DNA of 64,000 nt from Phymorhynchus buccinoides (lineage: Eukaryota > Mollusca > Gastropoda > Neogastropoda > Raphitomidae). Positions within the stretch are counted from its first letter, which is position 1. Each line of letters starts with the position of its first letter. The stretch lies in assembly GCA_017654935.2 (NCBI GenBank), contig CM065694.1, positions 1,516,013 to 1,580,012 of the forward strand, written 5' to 3'. A program made the position numbers and the translations under genes. Under the pieces are notes generated by a model, which was given only the letters and a program-made list of their open reading frames with translations, was not told the origin of the DNA and searched no databases. Shown here in pieces: positions 35,406 to 46,261 of the stretch.

Positions 35406-38075
35406 AGTTTGAGATATTAGAGCTATGTCTAGAGAACTTGCAGTACATAAGTTGCGAACGGATTTGAAACAATCGATCGCAACAAATGGAAACTTATTGG
35501 GCAGACTTTTGTCTTACCCCATGAGAGGAATATACCTCTCCATTCGGCCCCCAGCACTTGTCTGCATGAGGGTCACCCAGACTGTTTGTGCATCATTCAA
35601 AATCACCATCATATTCACACAAAATACATTATCACACCTGGATTATTATCACACCCGGGTAATCCCCCCCAAAGTTGAATGAAATTCCACAATGTTAATG
35701 TATGTTATTTCTTCACAAAATTATCCAGGATTGTTTGACTGAAGGCTGCTTGTGATTGTTCAGCTTTTTTTTAATAAAACTTCACAAAATTCCACTCACT
35801 GCTCCACTAAGGCTAAGTACTTTTCACAATCAATGATAACGAAATGCCTCTTTTCCCAATGCTGAAGTATATGTACTCCTGGTGCTGTGGGTCGAGTGTT
35901 TGAGAACTTGCAATATAAAATTTCTGAGTATTTTAAGAACTATTTGCTTCTTTTTCTCCCAAAGATAGGTACGATGATAAGGCATAATTCATCAGCCCAC
36001 ACTTTAATCCTCAATTCTTGAAAAATGATGAAAATAATAGTAATAATAAGGGGCTTCAGTCATGCACTTCATTTAATACCTACTGAATTTGCGTTTTTAT
36101 GCAATTGATTGAATTTTTACTGACTACTTATCATATACAATTGTTGTTTGTCATAATTTCTAGTACTATACAAATTAAAAAATTGAACCTATACCACCAG
36201 TGGAGCTACCAACAAAGCCCAAATTAAATTGTTATTGGAGCTTTTGTTGCTTCCCATTGAGACCTAAAGGTCCTTGCCATCAATTCTTGCTCTGCCTAGA
36301 TTCTTGCATAGCCTTTGGTATTAAGCTTCAAGTTAGCTTTCACATCTATATATAAATATGTATGCTCGCTTGAGTAATTAAAGCCTTAAATTGGTTTCTT
36401 GGAAAGCATGATCACCCTGAAGTCTCTGAGAGAATGAAGCATCAGCAACAACAAAGAACATTCAGTTACTGCCTGCCTACATGTCCTTAGTTGAAAACAA
36501 TCACACCTGTATGAAAATACTATGACTTATCATGGAGACAAAACCGACAGCTTATGATCCTCATGGGCAGTTTGCCTACAGAATATCATGGGCAATTTGG
36601 GAAGAAAGGGTCTAACGGACATGGCAGTAGATTAGGTGCTAGCTGCATGGAGATCATCACCTCCGGAGACAGCCTACAATTATTGCATAATGAAGTAGAG
36701 CCGTACAATAATTTACATAAAATGTCACCTGCATCATTGAATGTAAGCATACATTCAACTTTGGTGCATACAAGAGGTCCGGAATACAGTGCAATTATTG
36801 ATGCAAGGTGAGCCTTAGGGCCCGTCTGACCCCAGACTATTACAAAGGACCTTCAATTAGCCTGCAAACACCAGACGCATTAGTGTTGAACATAGAACTT
36901 GAAGGGGTTTTGTCGTAAGAGGCTAACCTTGCCTTAATACAACATGTGGAGCAGATATGTTGTTGTTTCAATTAATAAAGGACATGCTCGTGTACATTGA
37001 ACATTAATGATGAAAGACTACACCTTGATACCATGCCCAATTACACACAGAAACAGCCTAAAATCATGAGATATAAAAAACATATGAGAGCTAAATGAGG
37101 GTACTACTTGTCAACATAAACTGTCATTACATGAAATGAAGGACAGCAGTAAAGCATACTCTCTCTGGGTAGAAGCATCAAAGATAAGCGCAGCTAAACC
37201 TCATCAATAGATAGCCATTAGTCCTGAGTCAACACACTCAACGCAACAATAACAGGCACAGTAGTATGCACATACAATGCCACAGTGTGGCGATTTCAGC
37301 TGTGTAATGCCCCTGGAAGGGCCTATAGAGATAAGATAACAAGGCCTGTGCTAGGCCTAGCGACAGCGATAGGCCTAGCCCTCTTCGCAAGGAGAGGAAA
37401 TATTGCCCTTAGGGGGGGGGAGAAGGTTGCGAGGCCTCCAGCACGCGAGGAAAACTAATTTTCATAGCTATTTTACTAGTGTAGCCCGCCTGTCTTCTTG
37501 CGTTACTCAGGACTGCGTAAATTAGTCTTCCAACAAATCCATATTTTAAGACGAACAACAATAAGACAGGGGTCTACAAAATTAGTGTAGCCAACTTGAC
37601 TTGGGCAAGCAATGAGCATCGTGTATCAGACTCAAAACAAGTTATGGTAGGTTAAATAACACTCTGCGGGACCAACAAAATAGGCCTACAGAACCCTGGA
37701 CAGAGCCCCACCAACTTCCAGAAGATGGAAAATTCTCGCAGCGAGTGTGTAACGGTTCTAGGCGTGCGCTCTCAGATACCCTTCATGACACTTTCCGCCT
37801 CGGTACTTTGTAGGCCTAGTTCCAACTGCCAACCACACACTCTAGTCTCGGCTATCACAAGTGACTCAGTGGAATGTGTTGTAGACCAAGGTCAACCGGT
37901 CTGGTCCTTAACCGGGAGTGCCGGCCTTAACATGCCTGACTTGCTCTTGTCCATTCAAACCCAACATACATATATACATTCAGGATACATTTTACTTTTT
38001 ACAGAGTTGTTTGGTAATATGGCGACTATGAACAGACTGTCACCTGTCACACTCTGTCTGACATCTGTGTCGCGG
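35406..38075 (-). other. Intron stretch without gene
   Basis: About 2.7 kb of AT-rich sequence. Open frames at 35425-35682, 36554-36811 and 37725-38123 (plus strand) do not resemble known proteins and carry no splice context tied to the gene. The short exon required by phase between 40396 and 32590 may lie here but I could not find it. Confidence 0.45.
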
Positions 38076-38321
38076 TTAACCCTTTCACCGCCAATGTCGC
38101 ATTTTTGCACCACAGTGGTTTAACACCCATGTCACTAAAAAGCATCAAATCAGGGCCTGTTATTTGAAGACCCTATTTTTGTAATTTTGGGAGGTAGGGA
38201 TATGCCTAATGCTATACATGTCACAGAGCAATTTGCAATATTGCAGATCTTTTTTCGTCTCTATCCAGGTAGGTTGAATGGTATTTTGGGGATGAAAAAT
38301 GGCTGGCAGCGAAAGGGTTAA
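38076..38321. mobile_element. TTAA-flanked piggyBac-type MITE
   Basis: TTAACCCTTTCACCGCCAAT at the left and GGCTGGCAGCGAAAGGGTTAA-type end at the right. TTAA plus CCCTTT terminal inverted repeat fits the piggyBac superfamily. No coding region. Confidence 0.7.
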
Positions 38322-38632
38322 TACCGGTAAAAACACCCGGCAGGAAAATAACCTCTGTTACAGTAATAAAAGGCAGCAGGCTTATAATCTCTGTTCCGGT
38401 AATAAAATCCGATAGGATAATCACCTGATTGGTAATAAAATCTGGGAGAATAATTATACTTATCTGTATTCCAGAAATACAATCCAACAGACAACAGGAT
38501 TAAAGTGTCTTTGTTCTTGGCAATGTCGGCCATCCAGACTGATCACTTTAAATGTCGCAGATGTCCATAGCAACTAAGCTCAAATATGGAGAGTTGGAAT
38601 TTGTTTTATTAGAAGCAAACATAAAAAACATT

Positions 38633-39063
38633 CGGTAAAGGTAAAGATGTGCCACCCCCCCTACATTTCTCGGTTAATTGTATTTTTCCGTGATTGCCTT
38701 TCTTACCATACATAAAGCTGTATTTTAGGAACATTTTTAGCTAATAACCTTTTTGGAATACTAACCCTATAACCCTAACCCTATCCCTAACCCTATCCCT
38801 AACCCTAACCCTACCCCCCACCCTATAAGACGGAAAAACGCAACGAACCACAACTGTGACAAATCGCGGTGTACTGCAGTACATAGTGGGGGGTAGGGTT
38901 AGGTTTAGGGCTAGGGTTAGGGTTAGGGTTAGTATTCCAAAAAGGTAATTAGCTCAAAATGTTCCTAAAATACAGCTGTATGTATGGTAAGAAAGGCAAA
39001 CACGGAAAAATACAATTAACCGAGAAATGCAGGGGGGGTGGCACATCTTGACCTTTACCAAAA
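38633..39063. repeat. Large inverted repeat with interstitial telomeric TTAGGG sequence in the arms
   Basis: The left arm reads GGTAAAGATGTGCCACCCCC ... GGAATACTAACCCTATAACC and (CCCTAA)n; the right arm is its inverse, from (TTAGGG)n and TTAGTATTCCAAAAAGGTAA to GGTGGCACATCTTGACCTTT. The arms are about 180-190 bp; the loop of about 65 bp includes ACCACAACTGTGACAAATCG. The telomeric stretch is about 50 bp on each side. Confidence 0.9.
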
Positions 39064-39344
39064 CATTCTTTCTAATTTTTTATTAGGTTCAGGAACCTCC
39101 CTTTCATTGCGCATCAGGGCTTTGCAGTGCCAATTTTTAATTAATGTAGCCCAAACAAAACGGGAAAGGCCTAGTGAGTCAGTGCTCAGAAAGCTGACCT
39201 TGACATGCGCTCGAACCAATCAGTTGCGTCAAGTAGGCCTAAGCCTAGTAAGGAGCCAAAAACAAACCCAAAAAACAGATAGATAAAAAAGGGGGAAATG
39301 CTTGCAGCACAAATCTCTGGAAAAAGATAACAGTCTTACCTGTT

Positions 39345-40378
39345 TCGATGCTTGGGAAACGCAAAACAACACACACTAGCACACAAACCATAGCAAAAGT
39401 TCCACAAAGGAAGCCTTTGGACACATTTGATGGTATGTTTGGTTGCGTCACCAGATCTATTTGCCGCCCTAATGCATGATACTAACACTCTATCAATTGA
39501 GGCCTAGCACAAAACTGCTCAGGATAGGCTTATAACATGACTTTGAAGCAGACAAATATCACTCAAAGTTGTATAACACCATTCCAGAGCAGTGGGCCCT
39601 AAAGATGATACTAACACACAAACCATAGGCACAAACATCATCGTCAAAGGAATGTTTTAAACACATTCCGAGCCATTTGCCGCCAAGGGTCAGGTACAAA
39701 TCAATTTGCGGAACACGGGATTGCAAAGACAATACTAAGGCCACACAAAACAACAGTGCGGAACACGGGATTGGAACAAAGGACAACCGTGCTAAGGCCC
39801 CACAATTCAACAGTGGGAACACGGGATTGAAACAAAGACAACCGTGCTAAGGCCATGATAATCAACACACAAACATGGGATTGAAACAAAGACAACCGTG
39901 CTAAGGCCCCGACAAACACATTTGATGGAACACGGGATTGAAACAAAGACTAGATGCTATTTGCCCCGACAAATCAACAGTGCGGAACACGGGATACTAA
40001 CAAGACAACCGTGCTAAGGCCTAGACAAACAACAGTGCTCAACATAGGATTGAAACAAAGACAACCATGCTAAGCCCAGACAAAACAACAGTGCGGAACA
40101 CGGGATTGAAACAAAGACAACCGTGCTAAGGCCCCGACAAATCAACAGGAACAGTGGGATTGAAACAAAGACAACCATGCTAAGGCCCCCACAAATCAAC
40201 AGTGCGGAACACGGGATTGAAACAAAGACAACCGTGCTAATGCCCCGACAAAACAACAATGCGAGAACATGGGATTGAAACAAAGACAACCATGCCAAGG
40301 GCCAGGTACAAATCAACAGTGCGGAACACGGGATTGGAACAAAGACAACCGTGCTAAGACCCCGACAAATCACCTATC
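39345..40378. repeat. About 58-bp tandem array
   Basis: The unit is GGAACACGGGATTGAAACAA, AGACAACCGTGCTAAGGC, CCCGACAAATCAACAGTGC. About 11 recognisable units from 39705 on; the left part (39345-39700) and some units near 39900-40050 are mixed with flank sequence. It stops about 15 bp from the donor of the exon at 40396-40482 but does not include it. Confidence 0.85.
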
Positions 40379-40395
40379 TAAACAAACCATCCTAC

Positions 40396-40482
40396 CTGAA
40401 AGACGTAAGTGTAGCCAGCTCTGAGAGTGGTCAGCTTCAGGCTGGTGGTACTGGGCTCAATGCCAGGCTGCTCTCCAGAATC
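40396..40482 (-). CDS. RPTP exon: FN3 domain, middle part
   Basis: 87 bp, phase 0 to phase 0, acceptor GATGTGCAG and donor TTTCAG|GTAGGA. It reads DSGEQPGIEPSTTSLKLTTL then RAGYTYVFQ. The L-x-x-L-x-x-G-x-x-Y pattern is the E-F strand region of an FN3 domain. It continues the first half at 42227-42372. The last strand of this FN3 is not present, so a further exon must follow. Confidence 0.85.
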
Positions 40483-40498
40483 CTGCACATCAGACAAA

Positions 40499-40556
<58 letters not shown>

Positions 40557-40610
40557 GTACATTATATAGCGCTTTACCTCAAAGGAGCCCAAAGCGCTTT
40601 ACAATTTACT
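40499..40610. repeat. (TAA)n microsatellite with SINE-like tail
   Basis: A TAA run of about 58 bp followed by TATATAGCGCTTTACCTCAA and AAGCGCTTTACAATTTAC, similar to the block at 28368-28445. Confidence 0.75.
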
Positions 40611-40686
40611 ATGTATCAACAAGTAGACAACAAAAATGGTGTTTACGAATGACAGAAACCAGCAACAACGAATGTACAAAGCAAAA

Positions 40687-40770
40687 CACACACACACACG
40701 CACACATGCACGCAGACACACACACACACACACACACATATGCGCACGCAGACACACACACACACATACA
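40687..40770. repeat. (CA)n microsatellite
   Basis: CA runs interrupted by GCAGA and TATGCG words. Confidence 0.9.
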
Positions 40771-41048
40771 GACACAAACAATTAACAAACAACATCATCA
40801 TTTCTGCAACATTCAATCGGTTCAGAGGAAAAGGGTTAACGTTGATGTCACTTCACTACTGACCAAAACTCTAGGCTGATGTCTACCAATTAAAAAAAAA
40901 ATTTTTAAAGCAAGTAAAGGGTCAATAGCAGCATTATTTTTTATGCGCATATGTGCTCAGTTCTCTGGTGCTTAAAATTACCATCTGGTGCCCTCGGTTC
41001 CAGACCAGTGAATCGATAAACATAGCAAACTTTTAAGTGACACATTTT

Positions 41049-41451
41049 TTAACTTATTCAAGTCGTTCCAGCCATATATGTGCGGAATTAATAGATAGCT
41101 GTCAATTTGATGCATTTGCTTCAAGGGAAGTAAATCTGTGTGCACACCATACCTTGGTCAATTCTAAATTTGCTTCGCTCCCTTAGACCACAATTTTGCC
41201 TCTGATATTGCTTTTGTAGTGGTTTGTTGTGGGGGAAACCAATCGGTGTGGAGAGTTTTTCTATATAAAGTTTATACATGTATATAAAAAAAAGTCTGAT
41301 CTACTACTTCCCTATGTCTGAACCTGAAGTAAAAACCTGTAATCTTCCTTCATTTCTCCTTTTGTTTATGTACGTTTTGTTTGTGTGTATGGCTGGAGTT
41401 ATTTGTGAGTTTTTTTAATAATTCAAAATTGTTGCGATGCGAATGAGTTAA
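41049..41451. mobile_element. TTAA-flanked MITE (family B), copy 3
   Basis: TTAACTTATTCAAGTCGTTC at the left, GCGATGCGAATGAGTTAA at the right. Close to the copy at 33759-34157, same orientation. Confidence 0.8.
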
Positions 41452-41589
41452 AAAAATAAATAATTATAGATACCCCCTAAACCCCTAACCCCCTAAACCC
41501 CTAAAAATCTAGACACATTTTTTTCTCGCACTGATTCTGACCCCCCAGGTTTTTAAGATAGAACACTGCAAAGTTTTCTTTCACTGCTG

Positions 41590-42226
41590 CACAGCCCAGT
41601 TTACCTGTCCTCCTGACGGGCTGTGAGTGCCCGTGTAGTTCAGCTGGTACGAGCGGAGCACTCCGTTCAGACGCGCGGGGGGTTAACACTGGATAGTCTT
41701 ACTTATCACTGCTGCACAGCCCAGTTTACCTGTCCTCCTGACAGGCTGTGAGTGCCCGTGTAGTGCAGCTGGTACGAGCGGAGCACTCCGTTCAGACGCG
41801 CGGGGGGTTAACACTGGATAGTCTTACTTATCACTGCTGCACAGCCCAGTTTACCTGTCCTCCTGGGCTGTGAGTGCCCGTGTAGTGCAGCTGGTACGAG
41901 CGGAGCACTCCGTTCAGACGCGCGGGGGGTTAACACTGGATAGTCTTACTTATCACTGCTGCACAGCCCAGTTTACCTGTCCTCCTGACGGGCTGTGAGT
42001 GCCCGTGTAGTGCAGCTGGTACGAGCGGAGCGCTCCATTCAGACGCGCGGGGGGTTAACACTGGATAGTCTTACTTATCACTGCTGCACAGCCCAGTTTA
42101 CCTGTCCTCCTGACGGGCTGTGAGTGCCCGTGTAGTGCAGCTGGTACGAGCGGAGCACTCCATTCAGACGCGCGGGGGGTTAACACTGGATAGTCTTACT
42201 TATCACTGCTGCACAGCCCAGTTTAC
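41590..42226 (-). repeat. Five partial copies of an FN3 exon's 3' end plus donor, about 121-bp unit
   Basis: Each unit holds the last about 78 bp of the exon at 42227-42372 (PARLNGVLRSYQLHYTGTHS), the donor CAG|GTAAACTGGG, and intron ending AGACTATCCAGTGTTAACCC. One copy has lost six bases inside the exon part. None has an acceptor or the exon's first half. Confidence 0.95.
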
Positions 42227-42372
42227 CTGTCCTCCTGACGGGGTGTGAGTGCCCGTGTAGTGCAGCTGGTACGAGCGGAGCACTCCATTCAGACGCGCGG
42301 GGGGTTGCCAGGTCAGTTCCACCGTGTGCAGTCCGTCGTTCTCTACTCTCAGGTGGGTCACCCCCTCCGGGG
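42227..42372 (-). CDS. RPTP exon: FN3 domain, first half
   Basis: 146 bp, phase 1 to phase 0, acceptor GTCACCCAG and donor GGACAG|GTAAAC. It reads APEGVTHLRVENDGLHTVEL then TWQPPARLNGVLRSYQLHYT. The start P-x-x-V, the conserved W and the L-x-x-Y are FN3 A-C strands. The domain continues at 40396-40482. Confidence 0.93.
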
Positions 42373-42434
42373 CTGGGTGACATAGCGGCAAATCAGAAGG
42401 TCAGGTCAGGTCAGAGAATGAGGACAACTAGGTA

Positions 42435-42680
42435 TTAGGTATTAGGTATTAGGTACTTTATAGTCACAGAGGCGTCTCTGTGAAATTCGGGTTGCTCCCA
42501 CCTGGAGAGCGCGTCGCAGCCAGAGGCGCGCCAACCGAATTTTTTTTTTTTTTTTTTTTTTGCATGCGATTTATGTGTGACTGATGAGGAAGGAAAGGGG
42601 GGGGGGGGGGTAAATTTTGACCAAATGACAACTTTTTCGTTGCCGCTGGGTTTAACGTATGCTAAGTGCATGGGCACACG

Positions 42681-42711
<31 letters not shown>

Positions 42712-42830
42712 TCCACGTTCAGACCGTAAGGCCTAGTGCAAAGTGAGAGGAAAAAATCCCCTGTACCCAGGTTCGAACTCGGGTTTACTTGACACGAAGC
42801 GAACGCGCTACCACTGTGCCACTCTACACC
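42435..42830 (-). mobile_element. tRNA-derived SINE
   Basis: Read on the minus strand it starts near 42830 with GGTGTAGAGTGGCACAGTGG (A box TGGCACAGTGG), then CGAGTTCGAACCTGGG (B box GTTCGAACC), and ends with TACCTAATACC repeats. This is the normal layout of a tRNA-derived SINE: Pol III promoter head, unrelated body, short simple tail. A close copy is at 44107-44458, an older one at 19736-20255. Confidence 0.9.
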
Positions 42831-42920
42831 AGGGCTAGGCCTCGCGGCCTCTTAATGTGTCCTTTCTGATTATTTGTATTCTTTTTCATGATTGGCATGA
42901 CTAGGATGCTTTTAGATGTG

Positions 42921-43457
42921 TTAATCATATACACATTTCAATTGTTGAATCTTGGGGTCTTTATCGAGGAGGTTTTTGAACTGATTAAGGGTAGGTGCCA
43001 TTTTGATATGTGCTGGAATAGAATTCCAGTATTTGGTGACTCTGCTACAAAAGAAATTCTTTCTAATGTTAGTTCTGCTGTATTGGGTTAGTAATTTCAA
43101 ATCATTATCCCTAGTTTTTGAGTAGTTAGAAAGTTGTAACAAACGTTTGTTAGTAATATCAGAACTGTGAAAACTTGTATAAACATTTATTAAATCACCA
43201 CGTATCAGACATTCACAGGGCTCCCAGGGACCCCCATTTGGGGGTCTATGAAGTACTAAAATTCTAAAGGACCCTCTAAAAGAATGTGCAGGGGGTCCCA
43301 GGGATAGACTAGAAAAATTCTTTTTAGCATTCGCAATGCCACTGGGACCCTCTATCCCGCCTCTAGGACCCTCTATGCTGTAAGTGAAGGAGTCCCTTGT
43401 TTTGCGGGACCATTGGGAGCCCTGCATTCATTACCTATTATTTTTTTCTGCTGTTTT
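42921..43457 (-). pseudogene. LINE reverse-transcriptase C-terminal remnant, split by a MITE
   Basis: The minus-strand frame ends RGDLINVYTSFHSS, then SRTNIRKNFFCSRVTKYWNS and IPAHIKMAPTLNQFKNLLDK. The RGDLI, NFF-x-x-RV-x-x-WN-x-(I/L)P and FK-x-x-LD motifs mark the C-terminal end of non-LTR (Jockey/CR1-like) reverse transcriptases. Only this part remains; the frame is interrupted at 43211-43430 by a foldback element. It is a dead insertion in an intron of the receptor gene. Confidence 0.8.
43216..43425. mobile_element. Foldback MITE nested in LINE remnant
   Basis: Ends CAGGGCTCCCAGGGACCC and CGGGACCATTGGGAGCCCTG. ATTCA flanks both sides (43211-43215 and 43426-43430), a likely target-site duplication. 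Confidence 0.75.
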
Positions 43458-43675
43458 CAATGGCTTGGAGTCAAAACGGACTATCTTTAGATAGTCCATT
43501 GACGTATTATTGAACCTATTGCGAAAACTAATAACTTGCATAAAAAAAAAGACTGCAAAAATTAAAAAAAGCATAATCCCCATTTTGTAAGTATTTGCAG
43601 TCTTTCTAAATACAAGTTCTTAGCATTATCAATAACATCAATAATAAGTCAATGGACTATCTAAAGATAGATAAC
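43458..43675. mobile_element. Palindromic MITE (family F), copy 2
   Basis: GGACTATCTTTAGATAGTCC and ATTGACGTATTATTGAACC on the left face AATAATAAGTCAATGGACTA and TCTAAAGATAG on the right. Similar to 32085-32312, including GGCTTGGAGTCAAA near the left end. Confidence 0.8.
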
Positions 43676-43799
43676 ACGAGTGAGCCAAAAAAGAAAGATG
43701 GCGGACAAAAAAAAAAATAGAAGCCGAAGAAGGTGAGCACGTCACTGCCACTGGCAACACAATGAAACTGGACGACAAACACCTCAAAGCTAAACTCAC

Positions 43800-44081
43800 C
43801 CGCCTCAGCAGTGCGCACAGAGTACTCTTTTTCCACATGCTTGTCCGACAAGCCCGGGCCCCCAGACACCGTCCTAACAGTAATGTCGTAGGTGGTGTAG
43901 GCGCGGAGGTTGCCGATGGTGGTAGTGCCGGTGCTGGGAGGAAGCTCCTCGTTGTGGCAGGATCCTCCGCCAGGCATGCTGCAGAGGACCACGTACTGGG
44001 TGGCCCTGCCCTCCAGGCTGGAGAAGGTCAGCACGATTTCCTCAGACTTGTTTTGGAATTCAACTTTCACGTTGTTTGGAC
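43800..44081 (-). CDS. RPTP exon: one complete FN3 domain
   Basis: 282 bp, phase 1 to phase 1 (94 codons), acceptor TTTTTCAG and donor GGCGG|GTGAGT. It reads SPNNVKVEFQNKSEEIVLTF, SSLEGRATQYVVLCSMPGGG, and later NLRAYTTYDITVRTVSGGPG. The L-x-A-x-T-x-Y-D-I-x-V pattern is the F strand of FN3. Two Cys in the middle could pair. A symmetrical phase 1 exon of this kind can be gained or lost as a unit. No tandem array at either edge. Confidence 0.92.
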
Positions 44082-44106
44082 CTGAAAAAAGCATATGTAT
44101 TTAGGT

Positions 44107-44458
44107 ATTAGGTACTTTATAGTCACAGAGGCGTCTCTGTGAAATTCGGGTTGCTCCCACCTGGAGAGCGCGTCGCAGCCAGAGGCGCGCCACCCAATGG
44201 GGTTTTTTTGCATGCGATTTTTGTGTCACTGACGAGGGGGGGGTAAATTTTGACCAAATGACAACTTTTTCGTTGCCACTGGGTTTAACATATGCTAAGT
44301 GCATGGGCACACGGGACCTCGGTTTATCGTCTCATCCGACTCCACGTTCAGACCGTAAGGCCTAGTGCAAAGTGAGAGGAAAAATCCCCTGTACCCAGGT
44401 TCGAACTCAGGTTTACTTGACACGAAGCGAACGCGCTACCACTGTGCCACTCTACACC
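44107..44458 (-). mobile_element. tRNA-derived SINE, copy 2
   Basis: Same head, boxes and body as 42435-42830, ending with a single ACCTAAATAC-like tail at 44098-44107, only 26 bp from the FN3 exon at 43800-44081. Confidence 0.9.
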
Positions 44459-44816
44459 CGCCTACAATGTGTGCAATTAATGTACTTAAAGTTTTGTTAT
44501 AAGGAAAAGAGAAGGGAAGAGAGAGAGAGAGAGAGACCAAAGAGAGGGGTGGGGTGGGGGAAGAGAGGTCCTTTCTTGCATGTGTTCCTTGTAAATGTGA
44601 GTTTGCTGTGTGCGCGCAAAATTAGTTTGAGTGTGTGCGCGCTCCATGAGTGCATGTGTGCATGCCAAGTGTCTGCGTCTTGAGCATTACATGCATGAGT
44701 GCAAGCATGCATGTAATGTATGCTTCATCTTCATCCTCCTCACCATCATCCTACCCCCCCCCCCCCCTACCCCCCACTCCCCCCCCCCCCCCATCTCACA
44801 CACACGTACACAAACC

Positions 44817-45284
44817 CAACTCACTGGTCAGAATGTTCTCGGTCAAGGGTTGGCTCTGCACATCATTGCTGATGATGACAGCCTCCACGGTGTACACCTC
44901 ACCCCCCCCCTCACACACACACACACCCAACTCACTGGTCAGAATGTTCTCTGTCAAGGGTTGGCTCTGCACATCGTTGCTGATGGTGACAGCCTGCACG
45001 GTGTACACCTGCCCCCCCCCCCCCCCCCCCATCCCCATCTCACACAACCAACTCACTGGTCAGAATGTTCTCTGTCAAGGGTTGGCTCTGCACATCGTTG
45101 CTGATGGTGACAGCCTCCACAGTGTACACCTGAACCCCCCCCCCCCCCCCTCACACACACACACACAACCAACTCACTGGTCAGAATGTTCTCGGTCAAG
45201 GGTTGGCTCTGCACATCGTTGCTGATGGTGACAGCCTCCACGGTGTACCCCCCCCCCCCCCTCACACACACACAACCAACTCAC
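44817..45284 (-). repeat. Four partial copies of an FN3 exon's 3' end plus donor
   Basis: Each copy holds the last about 80 bp of the exon at 45285-45560 (YTVEAVTISNDVQSQPLTEN then ILT), donor ACCA|GTGAGTTGG, a (GT)n tract and a poly-G/poly-C tract that abuts the next copy's exon piece. Units are about 110-122 bp; copies differ at a few silent or conservative sites. Confidence 0.95.
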
Positions 45285-45560
45285 TGGTCAGAATGTTCTC
45301 AGTCAAGGGTTGGCTCTGCACATCATTGCTGATGGTGACAGCCTGCACGGTGTACACATGCCCCCCCTGCAGACCCTCGAAGGCCACGCGCCGATCCCCG
45401 TCCCCCTTGGCCTTGGTCACGGGGGCCTGGTCCCCCACCCCCACCAGGCTGAAACGGAACGAGTCGAACACGTCGCTCTCCGCTACCGTGTACTGGAAAG
45501 CCAGCTGAGAGCTGGTCGTCTCCTGCGATATTTCTATCAGGTTGGTGGCGATACGCGGCA
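45285..45560 (-). CDS. RPTP exon: one complete FN3 domain
   Basis: 276 bp, phase 1 to phase 1 (92 codons), acceptor CTTTTTCAG and donor ACCA|GTGAGT. It reads PRIATNLIEISQETTSSQLA, FQYTVAESDVFDSFRFSLVG and later GLQGGHVYTVQAVTISNDVQ. The G-x-x-Y-x-V-x-V pattern is the FN3 F strand. Four partial copies of its 3' end follow in the intron. Confidence 0.93.
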
Positions 45561-45589
45561 CTGAAAAAGTAAACACGATAATAATGATG

Positions 45590-45835
45590 GTAAAGTTTCT
45601 GTTTCGGTGCAGTGATATTTCAAGGACAAGGCAATGGCAACAAGTAAAACTGATGGTTATATTAATGTCCTCCTATCAACGCTGTATTAGGGAGGACATT
45701 GTCAACGGTGTTTCTACCCTATGCAGCTTATAATAAGTAAAACTGATGGCTACATTAATGTCCTCCTATCAACGCTGCATTAGGGAGGAAATTGTCAATG
45801 ATGTTTCTACCCTATGCAGCTTATAATTACAAGCT
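45590..45835. repeat. Two-copy tandem duplication of about 92 bp
   Basis: AAGTAAAACTGATGGTTATA with ATTAATGTCCTCCTATCAAC and CCTATGCAGCTTATAAT occurs twice in a row. Confidence 0.85.
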
Positions 45836-45925
45836 CTGCAGACAACTGAGACTAACTGTAGAAAAAACAGGAAGAACATTCGTCCTGACTAATCCCGGGG
45901 CAGGAAAATGTTTTCAGTTAAAACA

Positions 45926-46250
45926 TCACACTCCCCCCGTGGGGATTCTGGGGGCGGTCTTTTCTATAATAGTTCCCCACCTTCTGGAAGTTCTGTGCTT
46001 GTAACTTCCTCTAATCTGACACTCTCTTTGACTCTGCCTTTTCCCTTTGCTTTCTGTCATCTACTATCTTTCTGCCTAACCGGTCCATTCTCCTGCCCTT
46101 TTTTCAAGAAACACTTTCAAAAAGATTTCCTCCAGCTGAAATCGGACCTGCTGGGCCTATTTCTTAGTTAGGCACATAACAGCAGCATGACACATCTGCG
46201 CTCATAATTCACAGGAAACTGTCTGAGAGATCGAAGAAGAAGAAGAAAAA
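45926..46250 (+). mobile_element. SINE-like element (family C), full-length-looking copy
   Basis: Starts CCCCCCGTGGGGATTCTGGG, then CACCTTCTGGAAGTTCTGTG, CTTGTAACTTCCTCTAATCT and ends AGAGATCGAAGAAGAAGAAG. Matches the copy at 55083-55412 in the first half. Confidence 0.7.
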
Positions 46251-46261
46251 ATATGACATTC

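Noticed and set aside
39245..39451. Possible alternative first exon with a hydrophobic stretch (FAMVCVLVCVVLRF) and donor ACAG|GTAAGA
   Set aside because: The apparent start is GTG, not ATG, and upstream the frame stays open without a Met. No acceptor fits for an internal exon in phase 0. It lies next to a blended array edge. Kept only as a weak pointer for the missing exon.
42755..42830. tRNA gene on the minus strand (A and B boxes)
   Set aside because: It is the head of a SINE: the copies at 44.4 kb and 20.2 kb share the same body and tail, and a clover leaf with a good anticodon arm is not evident.
44631..45508. Plus-strand frames rich in Pro and His-Thr
   Set aside because: Antisense of the FN3 exon-end copies and of CA and poly-C tracts.
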